From positions 62,001-126,000 of the forward strand of contig NZ_JAMKMR010000012.1 in NCBI RefSeq assembly GCF_023634645.1: a stretch of 64,000 nt of DNA. Direction: 5' to 3'. The notes below the pieces were generated by a model. That model had not been told where the DNA came from, made no database searches, and saw only the letters and a list, made by a program, of their open reading frames with translations. Position 1 is the stretch's first letter. Each line of letters begins with the position of its first letter. This DNA comes from Vibrio sinus. Its GTDB lineage: Bacteria; Pseudomonadota; Gammaproteobacteria; Enterobacterales; Vibrionaceae. A program made the translations under genes and the position numbers. Shown one piece after another: positions 38,776 to 47,965 of this stretch.

Positions 38776-38854
38776 AATGAACCGCTATTATGAGACCTGC
38801 GTGATCTGCATCAAGAAACTACTTAGACTCGTATAAATAGTATCAGGATAAACC

Positions 38855-39694
38855 ATGGCCAATACAAATTACCAAATGATTGGCGATTTTCTTCGTCGTA
38901 AAAGAGAAAGCATTGCACCAGAGGAGATGGGGCTACCGACACCACTACGTCGACGTACGCCAGGGTTGAGGCGTGAAGATGTTGCCCATCTCGCAGGGAT
39001 GAGCACCGTTTGGTACAGTAAAATTGAACGAGGTAAGGCTGCGGGTATATCAGACATCGCGCTGATGGCGCTAGGTGATGCGCTTCGGTTAAACCCCTCT
39101 GAGAAGCAATATATTAAAACCTTGGCTACCCAACAGTATTCCATTCCTTCTGAAGCTTGCTTTCAAATATCAACTGAGTCAAAAAGGTTGCTTGATCAAC
39201 TAGACCCGCTTCCCGCTCTGGTGATTAATGATTACTTTGATATTCTTGCATGTAACCAGTCTTACAAGAGAATGTGTGGGATAGACTTGAGCATGTTGCC
39301 GCTAGAAGAGCGAAATTATGTTTATTTAACAATTACTCACGCCAAGTGGCAAAAGTTTATGCAAATCAACGACTCGAATTCGTTGGATGAAAACCTGCAG
39401 CGGATGGCCGCTATCCTTCGGGCCATGTCAGCACCAAAAACAGATGATCAAATATTAAAGCAACGTATCAAACGTTTTCAGGGCATCTCCGATGCATTTA
39501 GCGATTTTTGGAGCGAAAAATCAGTACGCTATTGTGAAGAAGCAGAGTTCGAATTTTGCCACGCAGAGTTGGATTTAATGATCTTCAAAAAACAGATTTG
39601 GTGGAATTTTTCTGGCAATACGAGCGGCAGGATGATCGTTTATCATCCGCGCACAGACGTTGAGCATCAGAAGTTGGCAGGTATTTGGAATTAA
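38855..39694 (+). CDS. XRE-family regulator with MmyB-like ligand-binding domain
   Basis: The 279-residue protein has an N-terminal helix-turn-helix (about 7-80: IGDFLRRKRESIAPEE, RRTPGLRREDVAHLAGMSTV, YSKIERGK) and a C-terminal PAS-like MmyB domain (about 105-270: LLDQLDPLPALVINDYFDIL, ACNQSYKRMCG, late MIVYHPRTDVEHQKLAGIW). MmyB domains are thought to bind fatty acids or similar ligands. It is divergent from the MFS exporter gene, so it is its probable local regulator. Confidence 0.9.
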   Translation: MANTNYQMIGDFLRRKRESIAPEEMGLPTPLRRRTPGLRREDVAHLAGMSTVWYSKIERGKAAGISDIALMALGDALRLNPSEKQYIKTLATQQYSIPSEACFQISTESKRLLDQLDPLPALVINDYFDILACNQSYKRMCGIDLSMLPLEERNYVYLTITHAKWQKFMQINDSNSLDENLQRMAAILRAMSAPKTDDQILKQRIKRFQGISDAFSDFWSEKSVRYCEEAEFEFCHAELDLMIFKKQIWWNFSGNTSGRMIVYHPRTDVEHQKLAGIWN

Positions 39695-39747
39695 ATTAAC
39701 GTTATGCTAAATAAGACAATAAGTTATGTGCCTTTGGAGTCGTTGTG

Positions 39748-40392
39748 ATGACCACCCTAGAAAAACAAACCAATGCTGACAAACTAATAAACGGTTATGC
39801 CAACGTTGCAGATGGTATCGCACTGTTGTTTTCAGACTATGTTGAAGTCATCATTCATGACATGGTTAGCCAACAAGTGGTGTATATCGCTAACAACCTA
39901 TCGAAAAGAAAGCTGGGGGATCCTTCAGCACTGGATGAAGTGGACTTTGATCCATCAGAGAATGTGATTGGCCCCTATGAGAAAATTAACTGGGATGGTA
40001 AACGCATTTGCTCAACCAGCGTTGTGATTCGTGATGAAAGGTCAAAACCGATTGGTATGCTGTGTATCAATATGAATACGGCCCCCGTCGAAGAAGCAAA
40101 GGCTTTACTAGAAACCCTCTTACCAGTTAAGACGCTCATCCCGCAGCCAGAAAAGCTGTTTCATGACGATTGGCAAGAAAAAATAAACAGCTTTGTACAT
40201 TCTTGGTTGTCGAATAATAGAGTGACCTTGTCAACATTGAGCCGAGCGGAAAAGAAAAAGTTGGTAGAAGCTCTATTTAATGAGGGCGCGTTTAAGGCCA
40301 AGAGTTCAGCAGATTATGTGGCCAATGTGCTTAATATGGGGCGAGCAACGGTATTTAATTATCTGCGTGAAATCCGCAATCGAGGAGCGTGA
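39748..40392 (+). CDS. YheO/DauR-type PAS and helix-turn-helix regulator
   Basis: The 214-residue protein has the YheO-type PAS_6 domain (YVEVIIHDMVSQQVVYIANN, IRDERSKPIGMLCINM) and a C-terminal HTH_22 (LSRAEKKKLVEALFNEGAFK, then MGRATVFNYLREIRN). I chose the ATG at 39748; a GTG one codon earlier has better spacing to GGAG. DauR of Pseudomonas represses D-arginine use, but the family covers many roles and no target gene is obvious here. Confidence 0.88.
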   Translation: MTTLEKQTNADKLINGYANVADGIALLFSDYVEVIIHDMVSQQVVYIANNLSKRKLGDPSALDEVDFDPSENVIGPYEKINWDGKRICSTSVVIRDERSKPIGMLCINMNTAPVEEAKALLETLLPVKTLIPQPEKLFHDDWQEKINSFVHSWLSNNRVTLSTLSRAEKKKLVEALFNEGAFKAKSSADYVANVLNMGRATVFNYLREIRNRGA

Positions 40393-40462
40393 TTTAATGA
40401 CGGTACGATTGGAAAAAGTAGCCAGTTGTTCAAAGCCAATTTTGAAGTATAGAACGCCTGAA

Positions 40463-40921
40463 TCAGGCGCTATAACACTCACTGTAACTAGGGCACTCGC
40501 TGCACGAGGCTGAAGGGCATATTGGCAAACCAGAACTTAAACAAAATTGTCGATAAAGGAATTTTTTCCATCGCATTGCATTGCCAATGTTTTTTTCCGC
40601 AAGGGTTGGAAAGTAGGTATGGAAAAGGCTCGATACCTTCTGCCTTTCCTCGAATCCCATATCAGTGTACAAGTGCGTCTTACCGCAACACGCTATGGCG
40701 ATTTTATGGGCCCAAACTTTAGCTTGGACGGATTGGTCTGAATGATTAAGCATCAGCTCCACTAAGTCATCGTAAAACTCTAAAGGGAGAGGGTTTGCGG
40801 TGATGAGTTGGCTATATCTTTTCACCTCTGTATCTGGAATAGAGTGACGTTTACCCGCCATTGCTTGAAGTTTTGAAACGTAGAAGGTTTTAGATTGGTC
40901 AATATCCATATGAAAATCCAT
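40463..40921 (-). CDS. Orphan NifQ-like protein
   Basis: The 152-residue protein ends with C135-x4-C140-x2-C143-x5-C149, the cysteine signature of NifQ, and the preceding MRWKKFLYRQFC fits the same family. NifQ carries an Fe-S/molybdenum cluster and gives molybdenum to the nitrogenase cofactor. There are no other nif genes in the window, so this copy probably has another task in molybdenum or Fe-S metabolism, or is a remnant. The ATG at 40921 has AAAAGGA about 13 bases before it. Family call rests on the cysteine spacing and flanking residues. Confidence 0.65.
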   Translation of the reverse strand: MDFHMDIDQSKTFYVSKLQAMAGKRHSIPDTEVKRYSQLITANPLPLEFYDDLVELMLNHSDQSVQAKVWAHKIAIACCGKTHLYTDMGFEERQKVSSLFHTYFPTLAEKNIGNAMRWKKFLYRQFCLSSGLPICPSASCSECPSYSECYSA

Positions 40922-41047
40922 CTGCTATAAAAGTCCTTTTAAAATAAGTGGTTAAATTTTCCTTAGCCACAAATAATACACTAATATGATTAGATAGATA
41001 TATCAATTTGGTATAGCAGCAAGACCATTTTTGTCGCGCTAAGACTC

Positions 41048-41070
41048 GCATCTTGAAGTGATTTAGGTAT
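41048..41070. repeat. Solo right end of the TATACCC repeat family
   Basis: GCATCTTGAAGTGATTTAGG (continuing to 41070) matches the right terminal repeat of the element at 3044-3307 at about 20 of 23 positions. No partner end is nearby, so it is a solo or decayed end. It lies between the NifQ-like gene and the PilZ gene. Confidence 0.6.
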
Positions 41071-41180
41071 GTAACTAAGCTGTAGAGAAACCAGTCCATT
41101 CACAAGCTTGGTAAGGAAATACACCGTTGCTGGGGAGTAATTATTGAACTTCAATAGCTTATTGGTAAGGAGCAGAGCGA

Positions 41181-41876
41181 ATGTTTAACAAAGATGATGA
41201 TACGGCGAGTGGTGAATACGCGATGTCTCTTGTGTCTTCTTCGAGCGAAATCGCGTTTTATGTCGCTGCTGCCAATAATGAAACTTTGCGCTGCCGCACC
41301 AAATACATCGGCGTCCACTCTCAAAACCTGTTACTACTTGAATCTCCGCCAATTTCTCCTGATAAGTTTTCCCAGTTCATTAAAAAAGGCCATCGCGTGA
41401 AAGCGTGTGCACTGTCGCAACGCGGAGAAGGTGCCAAAATCTACTTTAAAAGTGCCATTGAACATATTATGCCTTTGGGGAAAAAGAGCATTTTATTTAT
41501 ATCGTTGCCTAAAGAGGCTCATATTAAATACGGAATTCGCGCTGAAGCACGGCTTGAGATAGCGTTAAATGGGGTAGTGAACCCAGAAAGTAATAGTAGC
41601 CAGTGTGAAATTAGAGACTTCTCAGGGCGAGGTTGCCAAATGTTTATTGCTCTCGACCAAGAGGAATATCAAAAAGAAGACCCAGTCGAACTCCAAATCC
41701 AAGACGATAGCCACACAGAGGACAGCATTCGTCTACAAGGTGTCATTAAAAATAAAAAACGCTCGAACCAATATTGGAAATATGGTGTGATGATTAGTGA
41801 AGAGTCTAACGAAGCGGCTCAAGACATGCTAGAGCGCCTATCGTTTGATCAAGCACTGCATCACTTCTTGCTTTGA
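41181..41876 (+). CDS. YcgR-like PilZ domain protein (c-di-GMP receptor)
   Basis: The 231-residue protein has a YcgR-type N-terminal domain (ETLRCRTKYIGVHSQNLLLL) and a PilZ domain with both binding motifs: RxxxR as RAEAR (120-124) and DxSxxG as DFSGRG (146-151). It should bind c-di-GMP and slow motility or act on surface behaviour. It stands just upstream of the Amt-MCP chemoreceptor gene on the same strand, which hints at a shared motility theme, though 299 bases separate them. Confidence 0.85.
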   Translation: MFNKDDDTASGEYAMSLVSSSSEIAFYVAAANNETLRCRTKYIGVHSQNLLLLESPPISPDKFSQFIKKGHRVKACALSQRGEGAKIYFKSAIEHIMPLGKKSILFISLPKEAHIKYGIRAEARLEIALNGVVNPESNSSQCEIRDFSGRGCQMFIALDQEEYQKEDPVELQIQDDSHTEDSIRLQGVIKNKKRSNQYWKYGVMISEESNEAAQDMLERLSFDQALHHFLL

Positions 41877-42175
41877 CTGTGAATATTGGGATATTGATCT
41901 CACTATCGATATGTAACAAGTTGATCTAAACCCTACCTTTCTGTCCTATGTTATCCAATGTAAAAGAGTCAGTATAAGCATGGTGAATATATTGAATTTA
42001 TTTGAAAATTAACAGTATGTATATTTTTTAAGTATTCTCAGATTCAATACTGAAATAGCGTTTTGACTCCTATTGCAAAGTGTGAAATTGGACTTTTGCC
42101 CTTAGTGGTAATTATTCAATGTCGTGAGTTGTTCTATTATTGAAAATACTAATAATAAAATGGAATATTAACGTC
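41877..42175. other. Intergenic region before the Amt-MCP gene
   Basis: About 300 AT-rich bases. No gene and no clear operator seen; no typical sigma-54 GG-N10-GC pair was recognised by eye, though ammonium channels are often under NtrC control. The TTG at 42140, in frame, is not a likely start. Confidence 0.4.
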
Positions 42176-44443
42176 ATGAATGGCTGCCAAAAATGGATTT
42201 CTGGTATTACTGTTCTTTTCTTCTCTTCACCTAGCATGGCAAACGACAATATTGCCCAAGTTGTAAGTAACTTAGATGTTCTTTGGGTGCTTGTTGCAAC
42301 AGGACTTGTGTTCTTTATGCAAGCAGGCTTTACCATGCTTGAGTCAGGGATGATACGCGCAAAGAATAGCTACAACGTTGCCGTTAAAAACATCAGTGAT
42401 TTTACCGCTGCGGTTTTATCGTTTTGGTTTGTTGGCTTTGCTCTTATGTTTGGCAGCAGCGCTGGTGGATGGCTGGGTAGCGTATTCAATTCTGGAATAC
42501 AACTGTCAGAGCCTATGGATTACGCTTTCTTTATATTCCAGGCCACATTTGTGGGTACGGCGGCAACGATCGTAGCGGGAGCTGTAGCTGAACGAATGAA
42601 GTTCAATGCGTACCTGATTATCTCTGTGGTGATCAGTACCGTTATTTATCCAATAAGTGGGCACTGGATATGGGGCAGTGCTTTACTAGGTGGAGATCCT
42701 GGCTGGCTTGAAGCAAAAGGCTTCATGGACTTTGCTGGCTCAACGGTCGTGCACTCTGTGGGGGGATGGGTTGCGTTAGCCGGAGTCATTGTATTAGGTG
42801 CGAGAAAGGGCCGATTTGATGAGAATGGTGAGCCTCAGGATATTCCGGGTCATAATTTACTCGTGGCCACGCTCGGCGTATTCATATTGTGGTTCGGCTG
42901 GTTTGGATTTAACGGTGGAAGTACGTTAACCGCAGATGGTTCCATCGCGAAAATTATTGTTAACACGGTATTAAGTGGCTGCGCTGGTGGATTAACCGCA
43001 CTGTTTATTTCAGGCGTATTTAACCAAGGCTTGATTCGAGTGGAGCACGCGTTAAACGGTATTTTAGCGGGGCTAGTGGCGATAACCGCTGGGTGCGCTT
43101 TTGTTGAGCCAAATAGCGCTATTCTCATTGGTATTATAGGTGCGGCGATTGTTTATTCTGCCGAAGTAATTTTACTGCGCAACTTTAAACTGGATGACCC
43201 GGTCGGCGCGATTGCGGTCCATGGCGTTGGTGGCATTTGGGGTACGATTGCGATTGCATTTTTTGCCGCCGAATCGAGCTTGGCGGCAGGCAGTCGTATC
43301 GACCAATTTTTCGTCCAATTGACCGGAGTCGTGAGCGTGTTTATCTGGGCATTTGGTATGGGGTTGTTGAGTTTTTACATTTTGCGTCTTTTCCACGACT
43401 TACGTGTATCGGACGAAGAAGAAGATCAAGGCCTTAATGTTGTTGAACATGGTGCGAAAACCGTATGGCTAGACACCATGAGAACCATGCAAAAAATCGT
43501 GTCTACTGGGGATTTACGCTCAAGAGCTGAAGTGGAGTTGGCGACGGAGGCCGGAGAAACAGCAATTTCGTTTAACCACTTGCTCGATCGCTTTCATCAC
43601 AGCATCTCGCTGATGTCTAAGTCCTGTAGCGCTCTCCAAAATGATACACAACAGCTTGATCAAGTAGTGAACACCACCAAGAAGCAAACCAGCCAACAAA
43701 CGGACTCAGTAAGAGATATTTCAGGACTGGTAACTAGAATACTCGACTCGGCAAAGTCTATCAGTGAAAGCTCTGCAGAGAACTCGTCAAAAGCAAGCAG
43801 CGCTTCAGAAAAAGTGAACAGCAGCGTGGGACAAATTAAGAGATTATCGCACTCGATAGAGCGGTTATCCGAAGATTTAGATACGGCTTCACAGCGGGCG
43901 TTACAGGTATCGGAGAAAACCAACAGCATTAATGAAATATTAGTCCTAGTACAGCAGATAGCGGAGCAGACAAACTTATTGGCTCTCAACGCTGCAATTG
44001 AATCCGCCCGGGCAGGAGAATTAGGCAGGGGGTTTGCTGTGGTGGCCGATGAGGTCAGAAATTTGGCCCAACGTACTCAAGATGCGACATCCAATATCCA
44101 AGGACAAATAGAGCAGCTGCAAAGTTTGGCTGGTGAATCGTCGAAAGAATTGCTTTCCTACTCCAAGCAGATGACGGAGAGCTGTGAAGATTCTCGTGGT
44201 GCAATGGAGTCTTTATACTCTATGATTGATGCCATAGATAGCATCACCGAGCTAAATAAAGAAGTGGAAAGTGCCAGTCGAAACCAGAGTACTCTTTCCA
44301 ACCAAGCCAATGAAATTCTCGAAAGTATTCAGAACAACGTAGAAGAAAATGTGCGTTCAACCGAGCAGTTGGGGAGCGTGTCTGAGTCGCTGAAATTAGA
44401 TTTTGATCGTTTTAGCAGTAACGTATCGAAATACCGAATTTAG
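42176..44443 (+). CDS. Ammonium channel (Amt) fused to a methyl-accepting chemotaxis signalling domain
   Basis: The 755-residue protein has a signal peptide (about 1-22), an Amt channel (about 28-405) and a chemoreceptor domain (about 475-755). Amt residues kept: D185 in DFAGSTVVH, the twin histidines H193 and H349 (AVHGVGG), W166 and the aromatic gate region near F121/F125. The Amt C-terminal motif GLNVVEHG (419-426) is also kept; then a short linker replaces a HAMP domain and leads to the MCP hairpin tip [19 protein letters not shown], followed by [18 protein letters not shown]. It should sense or carry ammonium and pass the signal to CheA/CheW. No glnK gene is beside it. Confidence 0.92.
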   Translation: MNGCQKWISGITVLFFSSPSMANDNIAQVVSNLDVLWVLVATGLVFFMQAGFTMLESGMIRAKNSYNVAVKNISDFTAAVLSFWFVGFALMFGSSAGGWLGSVFNSGIQLSEPMDYAFFIFQATFVGTAATIVAGAVAERMKFNAYLIISVVISTVIYPISGHWIWGSALLGGDPGWLEAKGFMDFAGSTVVHSVGGWVALAGVIVLGARKGRFDENGEPQDIPGHNLLVATLGVFILWFGWFGFNGGSTLTADGSIAKIIVNTVLSGCAGGLTALFISGVFNQGLIRVEHALNGILAGLVAITAGCAFVEPNSAILIGIIGAAIVYSAEVILLRNFKLDDPVGAIAVHGVGGIWGTIAIAFFAAESSLAAGSRIDQFFVQLTGVVSVFIWAFGMGLLSFYILRLFHDLRVSDEEEDQGLNVVEHGAKTVWLDTMRTMQKIVSTGDLRSRAEVELATEAGETAISFNHLLDRFHHSISLMSKSCSALQNDTQQLDQVVNTTKKQTSQQTDSVRDISGLVTRILDSAKSISESSAENSSKASSASEKVNSSVGQIKRLSHSIERLSEDLDTASQRALQVSEKTNSINEILVLVQQIAEQTNLLALNAAIESARAGELGRGFAVVADEVRNLAQRTQDATSNIQGQIEQLQSLAGESSKELLSYSKQMTESCEDSRGAMESLYSMIDAIDSITELNKEVESASRNQSTLSNQANEILESIQNNVEENVRSTEQLGSVSESLKLDFDRFSSNVSKYRI

Positions 44444-44462
44444 ATGTCATCTTTAACATCGC

Positions 44463-44483
44463 TTCCCCCGTTAGCCGGGGGAA
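44463..44483. terminator. Hairpin after the Amt-MCP gene
   Basis: TTCCCCCG and CGGGGGAA form a GC-rich 8-bp stem with a five-base loop, twenty bases after the Amt-MCP stop, between convergent genes. There is no long T run, so it is a weaker or Rho-assisted terminator. Confidence 0.55.
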
Positions 44484-44538
44484 GGTGAAGGCAAAGCATG
44501 CCCGGACCATATCTTGAAGTTTGGATATGCTAGCGAGG

Positions 44539-46128
44539 TTATTTAGTGGCCACTGCGTCTTCAGAGAACGTCTTAACATAGTGCTGTGTGTCGGCGTTGG
44601 GTAGCCTAAAACGCATAGCAAGCATCATGATGGCAGCGCAGAAAATACCAATGATGACAAAGTCCCAACCGAACGGCAGCAGGTGGTGGCCTGTGCCGAA
44701 ATTGCCCACGTAAGAAAGCACAGTTAAGCCGATAAAATATGGCCACATCCACGTCGACTCTTTCCAATCTATTTTGAATGAACGGCCGCGCTCACTAAAA
44801 CAGTGGTAACCGAAAAAGACAACCAAACCAATGGCTAACGCAATGCTGATTTTTGATACGGTTTCCCAGCCGCTCCAGTACGACATCAAGGTCGCGATGT
44901 AAAACGCAAGCCAAGACCAGACTGGGGTGAACGGCAGCTTAAATGGGCGCTCTATATCTGGCATTTGTCTGCGTAGTGCAAGCAGCGCGATAGGGGCGAT
45001 GGCATAAGTTAATGACATGAGCGATGATAAAAACCCAACCATTTTATCCCAACCCGGTAGGGGCGCGAACATCAGCATGCCGACAACAAAGTTCACCAAA
45101 ATCGCAATCATTGGGTTCCCTTGTGCGGTAATACGCTGCAATGCCAAGGGCAGGTAGCCATTTTTACTCATACCGAAAAGCGAACGGCTTGAGCTGCTGC
45201 AATACATCAACCCTGATGCAAGTGGCCCGGCGAGCGCACCAATATATAGTAGGGGCAACAACGCAACGAGGTGGTCTTGTTGCAAAATGGAAGCTAATGG
45301 GCTCATAGCGCCACTCAGATCCAGATGATGCCAGCCGTTGGCTAAGTTCTGCTCGTTCATTGAGCCGAGAAATGCAGCTTGTAAGAGTAGAAAAACCACA
45401 AGGCAAATGACGATGGAGCCAATAATCGCAAACGGCAACGCTTTGGCTGGGTTTTTGGCTTCGCCTGCCAGCTCTGCGGCTTGCTTAAAGCCTGTAAAAG
45501 CAAACACAATTCCACCCGTCGTAATAGCGGCAAAGACACCGTGCATACCATAAGGGGCAAAGCCTCCCGCTTCTTTATGGACGAAATGAGCTGGTTGGTG
45601 GAAATAGGCCAACACCACGAGGGATAAGATAATAGGGATAAGAAGCTTGAGATAGGTTAATGCGCTGTTGGCTCGAATTAACCATTGTAGCGAATACGTA
45701 TTGATGGCGCTGACTGCAAGCATTAACCCCGTAGCCACAATATACCCCTCAGAAGTTAATGCCCCTTGTGAGTGAGTTAGGTTGGGAAAGTAAAAAGCGA
45801 TGTATTGGACAACCGCTTGAACCTCTGTTGGCGTGAGGGCCATGTAGGAGAGCCAAATTATCCACGAGAAAACAAAGCTAACGAGCGTTCCGTGACTAAG
45901 TAGGGGGATTCGTGTGCTGGAACCTGTGACAGGGAAAGCGGTGCATAACTCTGCGAAGACAAAAGCAATCACGACAGAAGTGATACCACCGATGACCCAA
46001 GCTAATATGGCGGCAGGGCCTGCCAATTGGGAGGTAAAGTACGCGCTAAACAACCAGCCAGAGCCCAAAATGGCACTGACTGAAGAAAAGAGTAAAGCTA
46101 TGGGGGAGATACTACGTTTTATTCTCAC
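44539..46128 (-). CDS. APC-superfamily amino acid permease
   Basis: The 529-residue protein has about twelve to fourteen membrane helices. The opening ISPIALLFSSVSAILGSGWL, the GGIVFAFTGFKQAAELAGEA segment in helix 6 and later NPAKALPFAIIGSI are typical of APC amino acid/polyamine carriers. The start is a GTG at 46128 with AGGTCC before it. It stands alone; the substrate is unknown. Confidence 0.88.
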   Translation of the reverse strand: MRIKRSISPIALLFSSVSAILGSGWLFSAYFTSQLAGPAAILAWVIGGITSVVIAFVFAELCTAFPVTGSSTRIPLLSHGTLVSFVFSWIIWLSYMALTPTEVQAVVQYIAFYFPNLTHSQGALTSEGYIVATGLMLAVSAINTYSLQWLIRANSALTYLKLLIPIILSLVVLAYFHQPAHFVHKEAGGFAPYGMHGVFAAITTGGIVFAFTGFKQAAELAGEAKNPAKALPFAIIGSIVICLVVFLLLQAAFLGSMNEQNLANGWHHLDLSGAMSPLASILQQDHLVALLPLLYIGALAGPLASGLMYCSSSSRSLFGMSKNGYLPLALQRITAQGNPMIAILVNFVVGMLMFAPLPGWDKMVGFLSSLMSLTYAIAPIALLALRRQMPDIERPFKLPFTPVWSWLAFYIATLMSYWSGWETVSKISIALAIGLVVFFGYHCFSERGRSFKIDWKESTWMWPYFIGLTVLSYVGNFGTGHHLLPFGWDFVIIGIFCAAIMMLAMRFRLPNADTQHYVKTFSEDAVATK

Positions 46129-46577
46129 ACTAGGACCTACTGAGCTTAATAAATTTATTAAAATAAATATTTATAATGTAAGGGAAATTTAAATCTCACT
46201 GGGATTGATGCTTATAAAGAAAAATGGCTAGAAAATTCATCATTCCTATAAATAACTATCCTATTTTTTAATATAAAATACCCATATTTAGTTATTGGAT
46301 TGTGTAAAAGCGCTTGGATGATACACGCTAACTTTTTACGTATCTAGTATGGTATGTTCCTTAATTAATGGTATTAATGCAGGACAATATGCTATTTAAA
46401 AATAATAAGATGGTATACTTTAGTATTATTGTTAAAATTGTTAGATGTATATCACAAAGAATTGCGCCAACTATAGATATACCATCTAGAGAAAATAATT
46501 TTGATATACTCAAGTTACTTCGAGGTGTATTAAAGAGAAAGCTCCGTAGAAGAAGCTTTCGGTGGTGTGGGGCATTT
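46129..46577. other. AT-rich intergenic region
   Basis: About 450 bases with no supported gene. A frame at 46368-46721 runs into the aminotransferase gene on the other strand and is rejected. It carries a left-type solo end of the TATACCC family (46505-46527). Confidence 0.4.
46505..46527. repeat. Solo left end of the TATACCC repeat family
   Basis: TATACTCAAGTTACTTCGAG matches the left terminal repeat at 3044-3067 with two or three changes. It ends about 50 bases after the stop codon of the aminotransferase gene on the minus strand. No second end is seen nearby. Confidence 0.55.
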
Positions 46578-47699
46578 TTACGACCGGTCGGCGAGGAATT
46601 CCGATACCTTTTGCAGGCCAGTTTTGAGCACATCGGTATTGTTTGCGTATCCAATTCTTACATATCCTTCGATATCCAGTGCACTTCCTGGTGTAAACAT
46701 CACGCCTTTTTCTTCGAGTAGCTTGATACATAAATCCTTGGACGGGATATCGAGATCGTATTTGAGCAAAGCCGTTGTACCTGATTGAGGCTTAGTGTAG
46801 GAGATTAAGGGTTCCTGATTTACCCAATTATCAAGTATCGCTCGGTTTGTTTTACAGATTTCTCGGTTACGTTTTAATAGCGGTTCTTTGCATTCTAGGG
46901 CAATGCTTGCGAAGTGATCGTCTAGCATACCGACGCTGATGGTGTTGTAGTCCCGATGAATGGTGATCTTCTCTATCAATTGAGTTGGCGCTGCGATCCA
47001 ACCTAAGCGTAACCCCGCCAAAGAAAAAGTTTTGGACATGCTGCTGGTCGCAATGCCTTTTTCATATATATCTGCAATAGATGCGGTAAAGCCATCTCCG
47101 TGGACGTCAGTGCCTCTATACACCTCGTCACAAAGGATATAAGCGTCGCATGAGCGTGCGACTTCCACTATTTTTTGCAAATATGCTTCATCCATCAATG
47201 AGCCTGTTGGATTATTTGGGTTGTTGAGCGCGATGAGCTTGGTGTTGTGCTTTATCAGCCCTTTCAACTCATTTATGTCAGGTAGGAACGCATTCTCTTC
47301 TCTCAGCGGTAATATTTGCACATCTGCGCCAAAACTTTCAGGAATGGAGTAGTGCTGCTGATAGGTGGGCAAGACAGAAATGACGTGATCGCCAGGCTCA
47401 ACAAGTGTTGCGTACACTAAGGCATTACCACCAATAGCCCCATGAGTAACGAGAATGTTATGGATACCTTGGCTATGGTAGAGCTGGCAGATGTTACCTC
47501 TTAACCGTTGTGAGCCTTCAATCGCCCCATAGGTGAGTTTCATTGGTAGCAATTCATCTAAAATTGTTTGTCGCTTTCCTGACATATCTAATAGTTGCTC
47601 GACGGTGAGCGACTCTACGCAGGTTTCTGCGAGGTTATACTGACAAGTATTTTCATACTCGTTCATCCAGATTTCTACACCAAACTTTTCAATTTTCAT
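46578..47699 (-). CDS. PLP-dependent aminotransferase, class I/II (VioD-like group)
   Basis: The 373-residue enzyme has a fold-type I pattern: YGAIEGSQRLRGNI, LNNPNNPTG (158-166), LCDEVYRG (189-196) and the PLP lysine K223 in SSMSKTFSLAGLRLGW. The ending YVRIGYANNTDVLKTGL holds the arginine that binds the substrate carboxylate. It recalls the aminotransferases related to capreomycidine synthase, which may do chemistry other than plain transamination. It is divergent from the YjiH-type gene, so the two may handle the same compound. Confidence 0.87.
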   Translation of the reverse strand: MKIEKFGVEIWMNEYENTCQYNLAETCVESLTVEQLLDMSGKRQTILDELLPMKLTYGAIEGSQRLRGNICQLYHSQGIHNILVTHGAIGGNALVYATLVEPGDHVISVLPTYQQHYSIPESFGADVQILPLREENAFLPDINELKGLIKHNTKLIALNNPNNPTGSLMDEAYLQKIVEVARSCDAYILCDEVYRGTDVHGDGFTASIADIYEKGIATSSMSKTFSLAGLRLGWIAAPTQLIEKITIHRDYNTISVGMLDDHFASIALECKEPLLKRNREICKTNRAILDNWVNQEPLISYTKPQSGTTALLKYDLDIPSKDLCIKLLEEKGVMFTPGSALDIEGYVRIGYANNTDVLKTGLQKVSEFLADRS

Positions 47700-47965
47700 T
47701 GGTTATTTCCTTTAACATCTATTGAGAGCCTAACAAGGACCATATCACTCGCGCGGATTAGCGTGGTCAAGCGTATGATTGTTAAAACAACGAAATCGTT
47801 AACGAAATTCCTGGCTTCATCATACAATAACTTATACTGTTTTATATATTCTATACTATATTGTTTTGTGGACTGTTTTGTTCCACATATGTTCACACTT
47901 TCTTTTATAGTGCCTTTCTTAACTGTATGGTTTTTATATATTAGCCTCCCGCACATGGAGGTAGC

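Noticed and set aside
40463..40921. Part of a nitrogen fixation cluster
   Set aside because: No nif structural or assembly genes are in the 64 kb; only one NifQ-like protein is present.
42176..44443. Two separate genes (amtB and an MCP) joined by mistake
   Set aside because: The frame is open throughout, the Amt tail motif leads smoothly into the MCP linker, and there is no start or ribosome binding site at the junction.
46368..46721. 117-codon plus-strand frame
   Set aside because: It runs into the well-supported aminotransferase gene on the other strand and lacks a ribosome binding site and known motifs.
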